This document shows positions 23,272 to 35,489 of a stretch of DNA of 64,000 nt, one piece after another; position 1 is the stretch's first letter; every line of letters begins with the position of its first letter. Source of the DNA: Theocolax elegans (taxonomy: Eukaryota; Arthropoda; Insecta; Hymenoptera; Cerocephalidae); the NCBI GenBank assembly GCA_026168455.1, contig CM047431.1, positions 63,832,887-63,896,886 on the forward strand, written 5' to 3'. Position numbers and translations under genes: made by a program. The notes beneath the pieces were generated by a model. It did not search any database. It saw nothing but the letters and a program-made list of their open reading frames with translations, and was not told the origin of the DNA.

Positions 23272-26036
23272 GAAAAGTCACCCGTTTTTGATCATCAAAG
23301 TGATTCGGATGGTTTAAATGCTGGTTCTTTTCCGGAAATTAGTAATACGCAGGATGAGCACGAGGAGAATGTGACTAAAAGCATAAGTTTACTGACTGAT
23401 TCTGCTGTAAATAGTGCATTGGAAGTAGCCCTAGATGTAGAGAGTTCATCCGTAGGTGATGGGCCACTACCTGACTGTAATTCTGAATGTAACGTAGATT
23501 TAACTAATGGAATTAGTGATCTTCCAATTGAAGGCAATTCAAAAATTTCAGGATTAAGAATAGCAGATCCATTATACTTCTATGATGAAATAAAATTAAT
23601 GTTCGATGAACATGGTACTAAAGAACAGTGTTCTTTTCGCGATATTTGTAGTACAGGTAATCGTGATTATGGATTATGCACAAAGATTATGTTTAAGTGC
23701 AAAATTTGTGCTTATTTTAAGTGGATTAGTTTAACTGAACATGATTAGTAAAAACATGTCACTAAATAAGCTTTAGTAATAGGAACTATTACATCTGGAA
23801 TTGGTTTTTTAGAGCTAAAACAACAATTAGCAGCGATGTCTATCCCGTATTTGAACGACGTATCTTACAGGAAACATAGACTAGCTCTACTTTCGAGCTT
23901 TGAGTTAGCTGCTGATAAAGCAATGGAAGAAGCTGCTAAAGAAGAGAGAGAGAGCTTGCAATAAAAGATGGACATGTTATTGATGGAATTCCATATATTA
24001 CTGTTATAACTGATGGATCCTGGTTGAAGCGAAGTTATAAAAGCGGAAAATTTGATTCTCTCTCTGGATGTGCAGTTATAATTGGATACCGAACAAGAAA
24101 AGTCTTGTATGTTGGTGTTAGAAACAAATTTTGTTCAATTTGTGACTGAGATAAAATGTTAAACGAAAATCGAAGAAAACACGTATGTTTAAAAAATTAT
24201 GGTCGCTGACCAAAATTCCAGTGGAATGGAGAAAGATATAGTTTTACAAGGATTTTCCGAAAGCGTTGAAAAGCGACAGCTAATATACAAAACTGTAATA
24301 GGTGATGGAGACAGTAGTGTTTACAAATCTATTTTGGATAATAATCCATATAAAGATTTTGGTGTACGCGTTGAAAAAATTGAATGCACCAATCATTTAT
24401 TACGAAATATGTGTAATAAAATTGTAGATGCGTCAAGAGGGAGAATGATGCATTCACTAGCCAAAGGTTCCACACTTCCACTTCGAAAATATATTAAGAG
24501 AAGTGCATTTAAGATTCGTCAACACATAATGAATTTAATCAAGATAGAAAAAAATAAAACGAATTCACAAAGAAATATTCAAGAATTTCAAAAACAAATT
24601 GTTAATTCACTGGACCATGTATTTGGAAACCATAAACATTGTTTTAAATATAAAGTACCGTGCGATAAAAACCAAGTAAGAATTATGTTCCACTCTTAAA
24701 AAGTGCCGGGTTTTATAATTCAATAAAACAATTTGTGTTAGATGCAAGTTGCCACGTGAATAGTTTTCTACATTTGGTAACGAATAATTATGCTGAATCC
24801 TTTAATGCAATCATTGCTAAGGTTACGGGAGGAAAGCGAATAAATTTTGGAATGAGAGATTCCTATTATACTCGAGTACAAGCAGCGGTTGTACAGTATA
24901 ATACGCAGTCCGCTATATCAAGCCTGTATGAAGTTCGCAATTATAATCCTCCTGATGTTGTGGTTTCTGTGGAAAAGTTCATGAAAAAAAAAATTAATGA
25001 AAAGAGAAATATGAGACGTATAAAAGGTCGAAAACGCAAAAGGTATGCCCCAGACGGGGAAGCTGATTACGGTGAGTCTGTTAACCGACCTGATGTATCT
25101 CCAGATGTATATTCTACTTTAAAATTGGAGCATTTTAAAAAACTAAAAGAAGATCAAGGCAACAGACATACAATAGAACGAGCTACTATTAAGCAAAGTG
25201 ATAATAATGTATGGCATCAAAAAAGAAGTCTTTTATTAACCGCTTCAAATTTTGGAAAAATTTGTCGTAAAAGAGAAACTACTTCATGTGCTAAACTTGT
25301 CCAAAGTATATTGTATCCACCAGTATTAAAATTACCTAGTCTAGTATATGGTAAAGAAAACGAGGATATATCTCGAAAGAAATTAGCTAAAATATTAAAT
25401 GTCGAAATAGAACTTGCTGGTCTTCAGATTGACGAGGATGAAGAATACTTAGCAGCCTCTTGCGATGGATACATATGTGATGACGGTATTGTAGAAATAA
25501 AAAATCCTATAACTGCTCACAATTTGACACCGAATCAGGCTCTAAAACAAATTTCTCGTCTTCGAAACATTTTTGCAAAACAAGACCTTTCTAAAATGAA
25601 TACGAATCATGTTTATTATTATCAGGTACAAGGACAGCTGCATATAACAAGAAGAAAATATTGTATATTTGCATTTTGTACAAATAAAGGTATAAAACAT
25701 ATTCGAGTTGAACGCGACGATGACTTCTGGAAAGAGAAAATGGCTGCACAATTAAAAGCATTTTATTTTGATTCCTTGTTACCAGAAATTTTAGACAGTC
25801 GCTTTAACCGGAATATGCCAATTCGCGAACCTGAGTACATACTTGCAGCACAGAAAAAAAGAAATGAACAGAAAGCTACAAGTAATACTACTAGAAACAC
25901 AAAAAAAGTAAAATTACTACAAACTAGTTCGGATGAGGAAAGCGAACCTGTTATTTCAAAGAACGTTCGGGAGTACGAACGTGTAATTAGTGAAAATGGT
26001 CAAATTTTAAGGGTTCTGTATGACATATTAATATGA
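23272..26036 (+). pseudogene. Mutator-like DDE transposase fused to YqaJ-type nuclease (broken)
   Basis: A good acceptor (ttttttctag) precedes 23272. Frame blocks are 23272-23748, ~23775-23960, ~23950-24150, 24199-24699 and ~24690-26036, separated by at least four frameshifts or stops. The transposase part shows three acidic landmarks in order: TDGSW (near 24012), GDGDSSVY (near 24303) and NNYAESFN (near 24785). Around them are GVRNKFCSICD and ECTNHLLRN, as in the Mutator-like transposase family of insects. The C-terminal ~260 residues form a YqaJ/lambda-exonuclease PD-(D/E)XK domain: LLTASNFG, YGKENE, SCDG, VEIKNP and QVQGQLH. That domain degrades or processes DNA ends in phages and viruses; its role with a transposase is inference. 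The last block (433 codons) is open and still carries the nuclease residues. The transposase part is not functional. Confidence 0.85.
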
Positions 26037-26039
26037 ACT

Positions 26040-26385
26040 TATTATTAAAAATGTTGAATCAGTCGATGAAATGCTTACTGATGACACCATTCAGTACTTT
26101 TTACAAATAGTAAAAGATACTACACCTGACTTTGAAATACATTCACAATTTATTTTCAATACTTGCATTTGCTACCAAATGAATTATTGGATACAATGGT
26201 AAAGCCCACTTACAAATAATTGGAGGTCATGAAAATAGCCAACATTGGATTTGCATAAAATTTGATGGAATTAATTTATTTGTTGTTTGATAGTCTTCAT
26301 CGAGCGACATTAAATTCGAACGAATATCTTATTTGAAGGCAATCGATATCCTCAACTAAATACGCGATATTTGTTCACTTCGTAA
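26040..26385 (+). pseudogene. Ulp1-like (C48) cysteine protease fragment
   Basis: Directly after the transposase-nuclease stop, three short frames carry a Ulp1/SENP-like pattern: LTDDTIQYFLQIV, then IIGGHENSQHWICIKFDG, then DSLHRATLNSNEY. The expected catalytic His (QHW) and Asp (DSL) of clan CE are present. The Gln and Cys that follow are missing because the fragment ends at the gag-derived sequence near 26386. At least two frameshifts are present. It is probably a second gene of the same transposon, since Ulp1-like proteases occur in some Mutator-like elements, for example in plants. Broken and inactive. Confidence 0.6.
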
Positions 26386-26905
26386 GTCTCCTTGTCCGTG
26401 CCACGTGGTGGTACCTCCTTCCGTGGCTTCTTCTTCTTGCGGCTCTTAGAGACCTCGGGGGGGCTTTGGGGGCCCTCTCTTCTCTTTTGAGCCTGCATTC
26501 TAGCTGTAGCCGTAAAGACGGCTTTAGCTATTATGCCTCTTCTCTTAGGCCGCCGACGATTCTCGTGACCAACTCGATAATCCTCGACTTGGCACTTGTA
26601 ATCGTCGACTGCCGAAAACATCTTTTTGGTTTTCCCGTAGAACTCTTGTACAAGAGTGTCTACGGTCTTCAGCCCTGTCTGACGACCATGGAGATGTTAG
26701 GCTGCTTTGCACAAGCGGCCAACATAGCCTGGAGTTCGCTCTTTAGATGGTCGTAAGTGGAGTCGATGTCCTCCTGCGCCGCCTTCTCTACCTTCTCGTA
26801 TTCCTTGCGGAATATTTCGATCTCCTCTTGAGATTCCTTACTATAGGCAGAGATGCCACTGATGGCACTACCAAGGCTGGTAACGCTGCCTACGAGTTCA
26901 CCCTA
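26386..26905 (-). pseudogene. Fragment of non-LTR gag (ORF1), internal part
   Basis: This is a near copy of 28615-29115, the internal part of the gag copies described below (coiled-coil-like segment through the Arg/Lys-rich segment). Both ends are truncated. Its right end runs into the ttcgctcgga repeat. It is a rearranged or partial duplicate, without start, zinc knuckles or tail. Confidence 0.8.
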
Positions 26906-27570
26906 GCTTCGCTCGGAGGATAAAACTTCTCACTCGTTCGAAAAACAACCTGTTTCATACTTGCATCGATAAGTATAATATTATTACCAACTCATCGAGT
27001 ATTCAATCCAAATTATTGGATTCGGTATAAACATAGTTGAAAATGTGTAAACAGTTAAACCTTATACCAACTCAAATCATGAGTAATTAATCCAGATGTT
27101 TGGATTTTGGTGTAAAATGGGTTGCTAGATTATTCACTATTCGATATTTTTATTATATTATTATTATTACACTATTATAGTACAATAATCGTAGCATTAC
27201 CATTATATGCGAATAACCGCAATGTGCGTTCTTTAAAAATCGCAGTTTACTCCTTCCGTATCAAAGAATGTGGTTCGATGCGCGTACGAAAGATTATTTT
27301 CAAGTCCTACGAGTGTCACCCTTGGCTTCGCTCGGACGATGAAATTCTCACTCTTTCGAAAAACAACTGTTTCACACTTGCATCGAAAAGTATAATATTA
27401 TTACCAACTCATACGAGTATTCAATCCAAATTATTGGATTTCGGTATAAAACATAGTTGAAAATGTGTAAACAGTTGAACCTTATTACCAACTCAATCTA
27501 TGAGTAATCAATCCAGATGTTGGATTTTGGTTGTAAAATAGGTTGCTACAATTATTCAATATTCGACTAA
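26906..27570. repeat. ~417-bp repeat family with ttaccaactca...gagtattcaatcc motif
   Basis: The atagttgaaaatgtgtaaac block recurs at 27033 and ~27452, and again at 31022 and ~31440, about 417 bp apart. Within each unit, ttaccaactcat-type segments followed by tattggatttcggtataaa recur about 80 bp apart. The family also flanks the 5' side of the gag element (29481-29660, 33479-33660), and a diverged copy lies at 37840-38210. Class unknown; no coding capacity. Confidence 0.7.
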
Positions 27571-29480
27571 TTTTATTTTTTTTTTTTTTTTTTTTTTTTT
27601 TTCGTGTGGAAACTGGAGAAATCTTAATAAGACGACGACGAGGGTCCGCACTCGTCGCCAGTGCCGGATTCTTACCGGCTAAAACTCCAAACCCAAACGC
27701 TTTCACCTGCCCAGCCCGGAACTGTTTTTCACATTACTTCAAGCTGGGAGGCGTGTCTTGTGACATGCGTCAATCCGTTCCTTATTTCTTATCCTCCCAC
27801 GTTGAGACTGCCACTTATCGTGAAGCGGCCTTTCGGGCGGTATCGAGCGCGCGCCTAAAGGTGGCACAGGCTCCGGACCCCGCCACGTGAGACACTCCCT
27901 CAGCATCCTTTGATAACAAAGAAAGCATTTGGAGCGCTCTTGCAATTCTTAAGGTTGTGTCCAGGCTCGCCGCACTTGTAGCACGACGAGGACCTGTCCA
28001 CTCCCTTAGAATTCCGTTTCGTGTAGCCGAAGTCTAGGCACCGATAGCACCTCGCGACCAAGACTCGATCCCGAACGCGACAGCTTACGAAGCCGACGCA
28101 GAGATGCCGCATCGACTTCAGCCTGTCAGCGCTCTCGTGATCCAGCTTCACGATGGCTTGTCTTCTGTTGATTGCGGTTGGGACCCAAAAGCTTCACCTC
28201 TCGGCTCTCAGGCGGAGACGCGAGAACTTTATCTAGGGCCGCTACCACTTCGTCCCTCGTTGTGAGAGCGTCCATGTCTCTGATCTCCAGGTCACCCTTC
28301 GATCTCGGATCCTAACTTCTCCCATCCCTTTAGTAGCCGTACGGACTTCTCATCGAATGCTGTTGCGTCCGTCTTCTTGCCCAGCCGGAGCAGGACATCT
28401 CCCCGCCCTGTTGGCCGTACGCTCAGAACCTGGGCGCCGCTGGTCGTCCGGGTTGACTTCCTTTCGGAGCTTCCCCAGACTTCAGCGAACGTACGGTCCC
28501 TCGCGACAGTTACCACCAGGGTGGATACGGCGCCATCTGGCGCTTTCTCCTATCAAGAGGCGCCTGTCCCGACTTGACTGTCGGCTTTTTCCCCGCCACT
28601 GACGCGGACGTGGATTGCTCCTTGTCCGTGCCACGTGGTGGTACCTCCTTCGAGGCTTCTTCTTCTTGCGGCTCTTAGAGACTCAGGGGGGCTTGGGGGC
28701 CCTCTCTACTTCTCTTTTGAGCCTGCATTCTAGCTGTAGCCGTAAAGACGGCTTTAGCTATAATGCCTCTTCTCTTAGGCCGCCGACGATTCTCGTGACC
28801 AACTCGATAATCCTCGACTTGGCACTTGTAATCGTCGACTGCCGAAAACATCTTTTTGGTTTTCCCGTAGAACTCTTTACAAGAGTGTCTACGGTCTTCA
28901 GCCCTGTCTTGACGACCATGGAGATGTTAGGCTGCTTTGCACAAGCGGCCAACATAGCCTGGAGTTCGCTCTTTAGATGGTCGTAAGTGGAGTCGATGTC
29001 CTCCTGCGCCTTCTCTACCTTCTCGTATTCCTTGCGGAATATTTCGATCTCCTCTTGAGATTCCTTACTATAGGCAGAGATGCCACTGATGGCACTACAA
29101 GGCTGGTAACGCTGCCGCTTCTTAACCTGTTTGCGGATGCAACACTCAACATCTGTAACGACGGCTGCTGTTGGGGGTTTTCTTTCGAGGGCCCCACCTC
29201 TGACGTGTTCGTAGAACGAGCGCTTGGTGGCCTCCCCAAAATCCGTGAGGCCAGCGCCGGCCACCGGGGCTTTCACCCGATCGGAACCGACGGCGGGATT
29301 GACTCCTTGTTTGGAGCTGCCCGCTTGGGGTAATAGGTATTCCATTCGCTTGCTCATCATCCTTCTTCAACTGTTTGGTCCACGGAGGCTATTTGTTTCA
29401 CCTCTACCTTCACGCAAGCGTGGCGAGCTTTCCCCATCCGCCACCCGGGGGACGCGCCACATACGGGGACAGGACACCCC
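27571..29480 (-). mobile_element. Gag-only non-LTR retroelement, copy 1 (degraded)
   Basis: On the minus strand the element starts near 29480, has a gag start at 29357, and ends in an A-tract of about 30 bases (poly-T 27571-27602). Gag covers 29357 to about 27800 in several frames. It shows a Gln/Glu-rich probably helical segment (SQEEIEIFRKEYEKVEKAQE), a basic segment, and CCHC knuckles near 28050-27940. In this copy the first knuckle is altered (GYTKRNS in place of the His and Cys). There is no reverse transcriptase ORF between gag and the A-tail, only about 230 bp. Non-functional. Confidence 0.8.
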
Positions 29481-31021
29481 GCGCGGATTATTATTATTAT
29501 TTTAGTACAATAATTCGTAGCATTAATATGCGAATAACCGCACTGTTCAATCTTGAAAAATCGCATTTACTTTTATTTATTGGATTTCGGTATAAATATA
29601 GCTGTAATATTTAAATAGTAAAATTGTATAACCAACTCATTGTTGGATTGGACATTCTTGTTAATATATACTATGTTTTTTTTATATTCAGTTAGCTCCA
29701 TGTTCGGAAATATTTTTTTATTTTGTTGCTTCCAAATTTATAGCTTCAAGATTTTGTGATACCGTTACCTATTAATTAAAGCATTTAGAAAAAGTTTCAA
29801 CGAGGTAAAATCTTTTTTAATAAATACCTAGATTACTGAATTAACAAATTAATTACATTAATTTTATTTTTGTTTCCAGTGGTATATATTGCGAAGCAGG
29901 ACCTGATCTAAATATGGATTAAAAATCTATATTATATTAAAACAAAGATAATATCATTGATGCACCTATTAAAAAATTAAATAATTTTTTTCATATATTG
30001 AATTATATTTGTATAAATTAAATACAATAAAAATAATATTTATAATTATAAATAATAATGTTCTTAGTTACATATAGTCCGATCCCATGATCCCAATAAT
30101 TATTAAATACATTTTTAGAATAGATTGGGTAAAAAATAGGCACACGTGTCCATTTTTCTCCTATCGATGAAATGCTTTTTCTTCCGTTTATGACTACTTA
30201 TTATTGTAAAATCATTATTTCCTTCCATTTTTTGAGCTTATAAATATAGATTTAGGTTGAATCTAGTTATGCTACTAAATGTTTATTAAAAAATAACAAA
30301 TGAAAAATCTAATAAAATCGCGTTCATATCCGTTCGAAAAATTCTGTTCACTTCAACTCACTCATATTTTTAAGTTAGTAATTATATCACATAAATTATT
30401 ATTGAAAATAAAATTGAAGCTCTTATCCGTCTAACGGCAGGTATTAAATTTCTTAATTTTGTAATCAAGTCGAGTAATAGATTAAAAAAGAAAAAAAAGA
30501 TCTTGGATTCTAATTAAGCTACAGCAATACATTTTTTTTCAATGAACGTAAAAAAATATGACTACCCGAAATATGTAAATTAGATTATGTTAATATCAAA
30601 TATAGTACAAAATTATTAACAAAAATTCATTAGTTTAAACTGCATTTTAAATAATAAAAAATTAAAATAAAGTGTATATAACTATTGTTCTAGGCTACCT
30701 GCAACACAATGTTCCAGAGCCTTATTTTTGACACCTGAATTGGGTACCTTATTTAAAAAATTGATTTTTTTTAAAACTAAAAAAAATATCGATATGAAAT
30801 TTAGTGTATTTTTATCTATGCCAAAAATGATGTTTTAACATTATTATTTATAGGGGTTACTATCTTCAATTTAACACTATTAACATATCAAGAAACGGGG
30901 ATTTTTTGCTTTAAACTTAATTTGTTAATTAATTAAATCCACGATCTTAACAAACTTTCTTTCACTCGATAGATATTTTCAAGGCCTACAAAAGTATTCA
31001 AAACTATTTTCCGTATTATTA
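29481..31021. other. AT-rich non-coding tail of duplication copy 1
   Basis: No gene is supported. It matches 33479-35022. One small exon-like piece is present: acceptor tttttgtttccag at 29867-29879 followed by 14 codons ending TAA at 29922 (peptide GIYCEAGPDLNMD). It also occurs in copy 2 near 33886-33918. That could be a last exon of a decayed gene or chance. Confidence 0.4.
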
Positions 31022-31555
31022 ATAGTTGAAAATGTGTAAACAGTTAAACCTTATTACCAACTCAATCTATGAGTAATTAATCCAGATGTTTGGATTTTGG
31101 TGTAAAATGGGTTGCTAGAATTTCAATATTCGTTATTTTTTTATTATTATTATTATTACACTATTATAGTACAATAATTCGTAGCATTACCATTATATGC
31201 GAATAACCGCAATGTGCGTTCTTTAAAAATCGCATTTACTCCTTCCGTATCAAAGAATGTGGTTCGATGTGCGTACGAAAGATTATTTTCAAGTCCTACG
31301 AGTGTCACCCTTGCTTCGCTCGGACGATGAAATTCTCACTCTTTCGAAAAACAACTGTTTCACACTTGCATCGAAAAGTATAATTTATTACCAACTCATA
31401 CGAGTATTCAATCCAAATTATTGGATTTCGGTATAAAACATAGTTGAAAATGTGTAAACAGTTGAACCTTATTACCAAATCTAGAGATCAATCCAGATGT
31501 TTGGATTTTGGTGTAAAATAGGTTGCTACAATTATTCAATATTCGACTATTTTTA

Positions 31556-33478
31556 TTTTTTTTTTTTTTTTTTTTTTTTTTCGTGGGAAACTGGAGAAAT
31601 CTTACATAAGACGACGACGAGGGTCCGCACTCGTCGCCAGTGCCGGATTCTTACCGGCTAAAACTCCAAACCCAACGCTTTCACCTGCCCAGCCGGAACT
31701 GTTTTTCACATTACTTCAAGCTGGGAGGCGTTTCTTGTGACATGCGTCATCCGTTCCTTATTCTTCTTCCTCCCTCGATGAGACTGCCACTTATCGTGAA
31801 GCGGCCTTTCTGGCGGTATCGAGCGCGCGCCTAAAGGTGGCACAGGCTCCGGACCCCGCCACGTGAGACACTCCCTCAGCATCCTTTGATGGACAAAGAA
31901 AGCATTTGGGAGCGCTCTTGCAATTCTTAAGGTTGTGTCCAGGCTCGCCGCACTTGTAGCACGACGAGGACCTGTCCACTCCCTTACAATTCCGTTTCGT
32001 GTGGCCGAAGTCTAGGCACGATAGCACCTCTCGACCAAGACTCGATCCCGAACGCGACAGCTTACGAAGCCGACGCAGAGATGCCGCATCGACTTCAGCT
32101 TGTCAGCGCTCTCGTGATCCAGCTTCACGATGGCTGTCTTCTGTTGACTGCGGTTTAGGCCCAAAAGCGTCACCTCTCGGCCCTCAGGCGAAGAAGTAAG
32201 CACTTTATTTAGGGCTGCCACCACTTCGTCCCTCGTTGTGAGAGCGTCCAGGTCTCTGATCTCAAGGGTAACCCTTCGATCTCGGACTCGAACTTCTCCC
32301 ATTCCTTGGGTAGCAGTACGCACTTTCTCCGCGAATACTGCCGCATCGGTTTTTTTTGCCTAGCCGAAGCAGGACGTCCCCCCGCCCTGTGGGCCGCACA
32401 CTTAGAACCTGCGCGCCACTGTCGTCCGGATTCACTTCCTTTCGGAGCTTCCCCAGAACTTCAGCAAACGTTCGGTTCCTCGCGATTGTGACCACCAGGG
32501 TGGATACCGGCGCCTTCTGGCGCTTTCTCCTGTCAAGAGGCGCCTGTCCCGACTTAACCGTCGGCTTCTTCTTTTCCACCACAGGCTTGGACTTGGATTG
32601 CTCCTTGTCCTTACAGGTGGTGGCACCTCCTTGCGAGGTTTCTTCTTCTTACGGGTTTTAGAGGCCTCGGGTGGGCTTTGAGGGCCCTCCCTACTCCTCT
32701 TTTGAGCCTGTATCTTGGCTGTAGCCGCGATGACGGCTTTAGCAATGATGCCTCTTCTCTTAGGCCGCCGACGATTCTCGTGGCCAACTCGATAATCCTC
32801 GACTTGGCACTTGTAATCATCGACTGCTAAAGACATCTTCTTCGTTTTCCCGTAGAGCTCTTGTACAAGAGCGTCTACGGTTTTCAACCCTGTTTTGACG
32901 ACCATGGAAATGTTCGGCTGCTTTGCACAAGCTGCCAACATTGCCTGAAGTTCTTTTTTCAGATGGTCGTAAGTGGAGTCGATCTCCTCCTGCGTCTTCT
33001 CCACCTTCTCGTATTCCTTACGGAACACTTCTATCTCCTCTTGAGATTCTCTGCTATAGGCAGAGATGCCGCTGATGGCGCTACCAATGCTGGTAACACT
33101 GCCGCTTCGTAACCTGCTTGCAGAAGGAAGACTCAGCATCTGGGATAGCGGCTGCTGTTGGGGGTTTTCTTTCGAGGACCCCGCCTCTGACGTGATGTTA
33201 GAACTAAGCGGTTTGTGGCCTCCCCCAAAATCCATGAGGCCAGCGCCGGCCACCGGGGCTTTCACCCGATCGGAACCGACGACGGGATTCACTCCTAGTT
33301 TGGAGTTGCCCGCTTGGGGTAGTATGTTTTCATCTCGCTTGCTCATACTTCTGGTTGTACTGTTTGGTCCACGGAGATTATTTTATTTCACCTCTACCCT
33401 TCACGCTAGAGTGACGAGCATTCCCCCATCCGCCACCCGGGGACGCGCCACATACGGGGACAGGACACCCCGCGCGGA
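31556..33478 (-). mobile_element. Gag-only non-LTR retroelement, copy 2
   Basis: Better preserved copy. It begins after gattattattatt at 33478 with a ~130-bp leader, then gag, then a ~210-bp 3' tail containing ccggtaagaatccggcac, then an A-tract (poly-T 31556-31581 on the plus strand). No endonuclease or reverse transcriptase ORF is present, so it would depend on a partner element in trans, like half-LINEs. The gag type (three CCHC knuckles, Lys-rich middle) fits the R1/TRAS group of non-LTR elements. Confidence 0.8.
31791..33346 (-). pseudogene. gag (ORF1) of R1/TRAS-like non-LTR element, frameshifted
   Basis: Start ATG at 33346 (MSKRDENILPQAG). The first frame stays in gag sequence to about 32610: a disordered N-terminus, a probable coiled coil (ESQEEIEVFRKEYEKVEKTQ), then a Lys/Arg-rich stretch (TRKKKKPRKE). 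After a frameshift the product continues from about 32582 (VEKKKPTVKSG), shifts again near 32360, and continues through MRTATQGMGEVRVRD and IVKLDHESADKLKSM. It reaches the zinc-knuckle region: CLDFGHTKRNC, CYKCGEPGHNLKNC and CFLC...H...C. The stop is at 31793-31791. A total of about 520 residues is normal for R1-type ORF1. Gag binds the element RNA. Three or more frameshifts make it non-functional as read; some may be sequencing errors. Confidence 0.8.
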
Positions 33479-35391
33479 TTATTATTATTATTTTAGTACA
33501 ATAATTCGTAGCATTAATATGCGAATAACCGCACTGTTCAATCTTGAAAAATCGCATTTACTTTTATTTTATTGGATTTCGGTATAAATATAGCTGTAAA
33601 TATTTAAATAGTAAAATTGTATAACCAACTCATTGTTGGATTGGACATTCTTGTTAATATATACTATGTTTTTTTTATATTCAGTTAGCTCCATGTTCGG
33701 AAATATTTTTTTATTTTGTTGCTTCCAAATTTATAGCTTCAAAGATTTTGTGTGATACCGTTACCTATTAATTAAAGCATTTAGAAAAAGTTTCAACGAG
33801 GTAAAAATCTTTTTTAATAAATACCTAGATTACTGAATTAACAAATTAATTACATTAATTTTATTTTTGTTTCCAGTGGTATATATTGCGAAGCAGGACC
33901 TGATCTAAATATGGATTAAAAATCTATATTATATTAAAACAAAGATAATATCATTGATGCACCTATTAAAAAATTAAATAATTTTTTTCATATATTGAAT
34001 TATATTTGTATAAATTAAATACAATAAAAATAATATTTATAATTATAAATAATAATGTTCTTAGTTACATATAGTCCGATCCCATGATCCCAATAATTAT
34101 TAAATACATTTTTAGAATAGATTGGGTAAAAAATAGGCACACGTGTCCATTTTTCTCCTATCGATGAAATGCTTTTTCTTCCGTTTATGACTACTTATTA
34201 TTGTAAAATCATTATTTCCTTCCATTTTTTGAGCTTATAAATATAGATTTAGGTTGAATCTAGTTATGTGCTACTAAATGTTTATTAAAAAATAACAAAT
34301 GAAAAATCTAATAAAATCGCGTTCATATCCGTTCGAAAAATTCTGTTCACTTCAACTCACTCATATTTTTAAGTTAGTAATTATATCACATAAATTATTA
34401 TTGAAAATAAAATTGAAGCTCTTATCCGTCTAACGGCAGGTATTAAATTTCTTAATTTTGTAATCAAGTCGAGTAATAGATTAAAAAAGAAAAAAAGATC
34501 TTGGATTCTAATTAAGCTACAGCAATACATTTTTTTTCAATGAACGTAAAAAAATATGACTACCCGAAATATGTAAATTAGATTATGTTAATATCAAATA
34601 TAGTACAAAATTATTAACAAAAAATTCATTAGTTTAAACTGCATTTTAAATAATAAAAAATTAAATAAAGTGTATATAACTATTGTTCTAGGCTACCTGC
34701 AACACAATGTTCCAGAGCCTTATTTTTGACACCTGAATTGGGTACCTTATTTAAAAAATTGATTTTTTTTATAAAACTAAAAAAAATATCGATATGAAAT
34801 TTAGTGTATTTTTATCTATGCCAAAAATGATGTTTTAACATTATTATTTATAGGGGTTACTATCTTCAATTTAACACTATTAACATATCAAGAAACGGGG
34901 ATTTTTTGCTTTAAACTTAATTTGTTAATTAATTAAATCCACGATCTTAACAAACTTTCTTTCACTCGATAGATATTTTCAAGGCCTACAAAAAGTATTC
35001 AAAACTATTTTCCGTATTATTAATAGTTTTCAATATATAAGCAAAAAACCGGTCAATTGTAATTTCTCGATCTTTTATATATGGAAAGCGTGCACAAACT
35101 TTGTTTGGAAAATAGTTGAGCGAATTCGTGTTATTTCATACTATATCAATGTATTTTTTTGTCGACAGTATAATTTTTTCATGAAAAAAGTCTAATTTGA
35201 CTGGACTATAACTTATATTTGTATATATTGAAAAACTTTTCGGACATGGGTATCCGCAGTACATATAGCGCATATACGAAAATTTTGCGTGAGAAGTAAT
35301 TGTTATATATTAATTAAAAAAAACTTAAAATTAGAAAAGCAGCCGCAGTTGCCACACAAGACATAATGTACGTATATACGGTACTTTTCAG

Positions 35392-35394
<3 letters not shown>

Positions 35395-35425
<31 letters not shown>

Positions 35426-35445
35426 AGAGAGAGAGAGAGAGAGAG
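35395..35445. repeat. Compound (TA)n/(GA)n microsatellite
   Basis: About 28 bases of alternating TA followed by gggagagagagagagagaga. Simple sequence repeat. Confidence 0.95.
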
Positions 35446-35489
35446 TTCTAACGCTATACAGCTGTTCCTAAGAATATAGAAAAATCAGC

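Larger units (their letters stand above)
27033..31021. repeat. Segmental tandem duplication, copy 1 (3989 bp)
   Basis: The whole segment recurs immediately downstream (31022-35022) in the same order: repeat family, poly-T, gag element, AT-rich tail with the 29881-like segment, and the 30690-like repeat. Identity is very high outside the gag. The break joins ttattaatagtt to atagttgaaaatg, so atagtt is shared at all three boundaries. Confidence 0.9.
31022..35028. repeat. Segmental tandem duplication, copy 2 (~4.0 kb)
   Basis: Second copy of 27033-31021. Beyond 35028 the sequence continues uninterrupted into the 35040-35140 repeat block (gtgcacaaactttgtttgga), so copy 2 keeps the original right-hand context and copy 1 keeps the left-hand context. 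The gag is better preserved here than in copy 1. Confidence 0.9.

Noticed and set aside
29880..29922. Last exon coding GIYCEAGPDLNMD after a good acceptor
   Set aside because: Fourteen codons with no upstream exon in the window are too little to call a gene. It is noted within the AT-rich tail entry.
26466..33587. Plus-strand ORFs of up to 173 codons opposite the gag elements
   Set aside because: They are antisense shadows of gag. The zinc knuckles, coiled coil and poly(A) tail all place the element on the minus strand.
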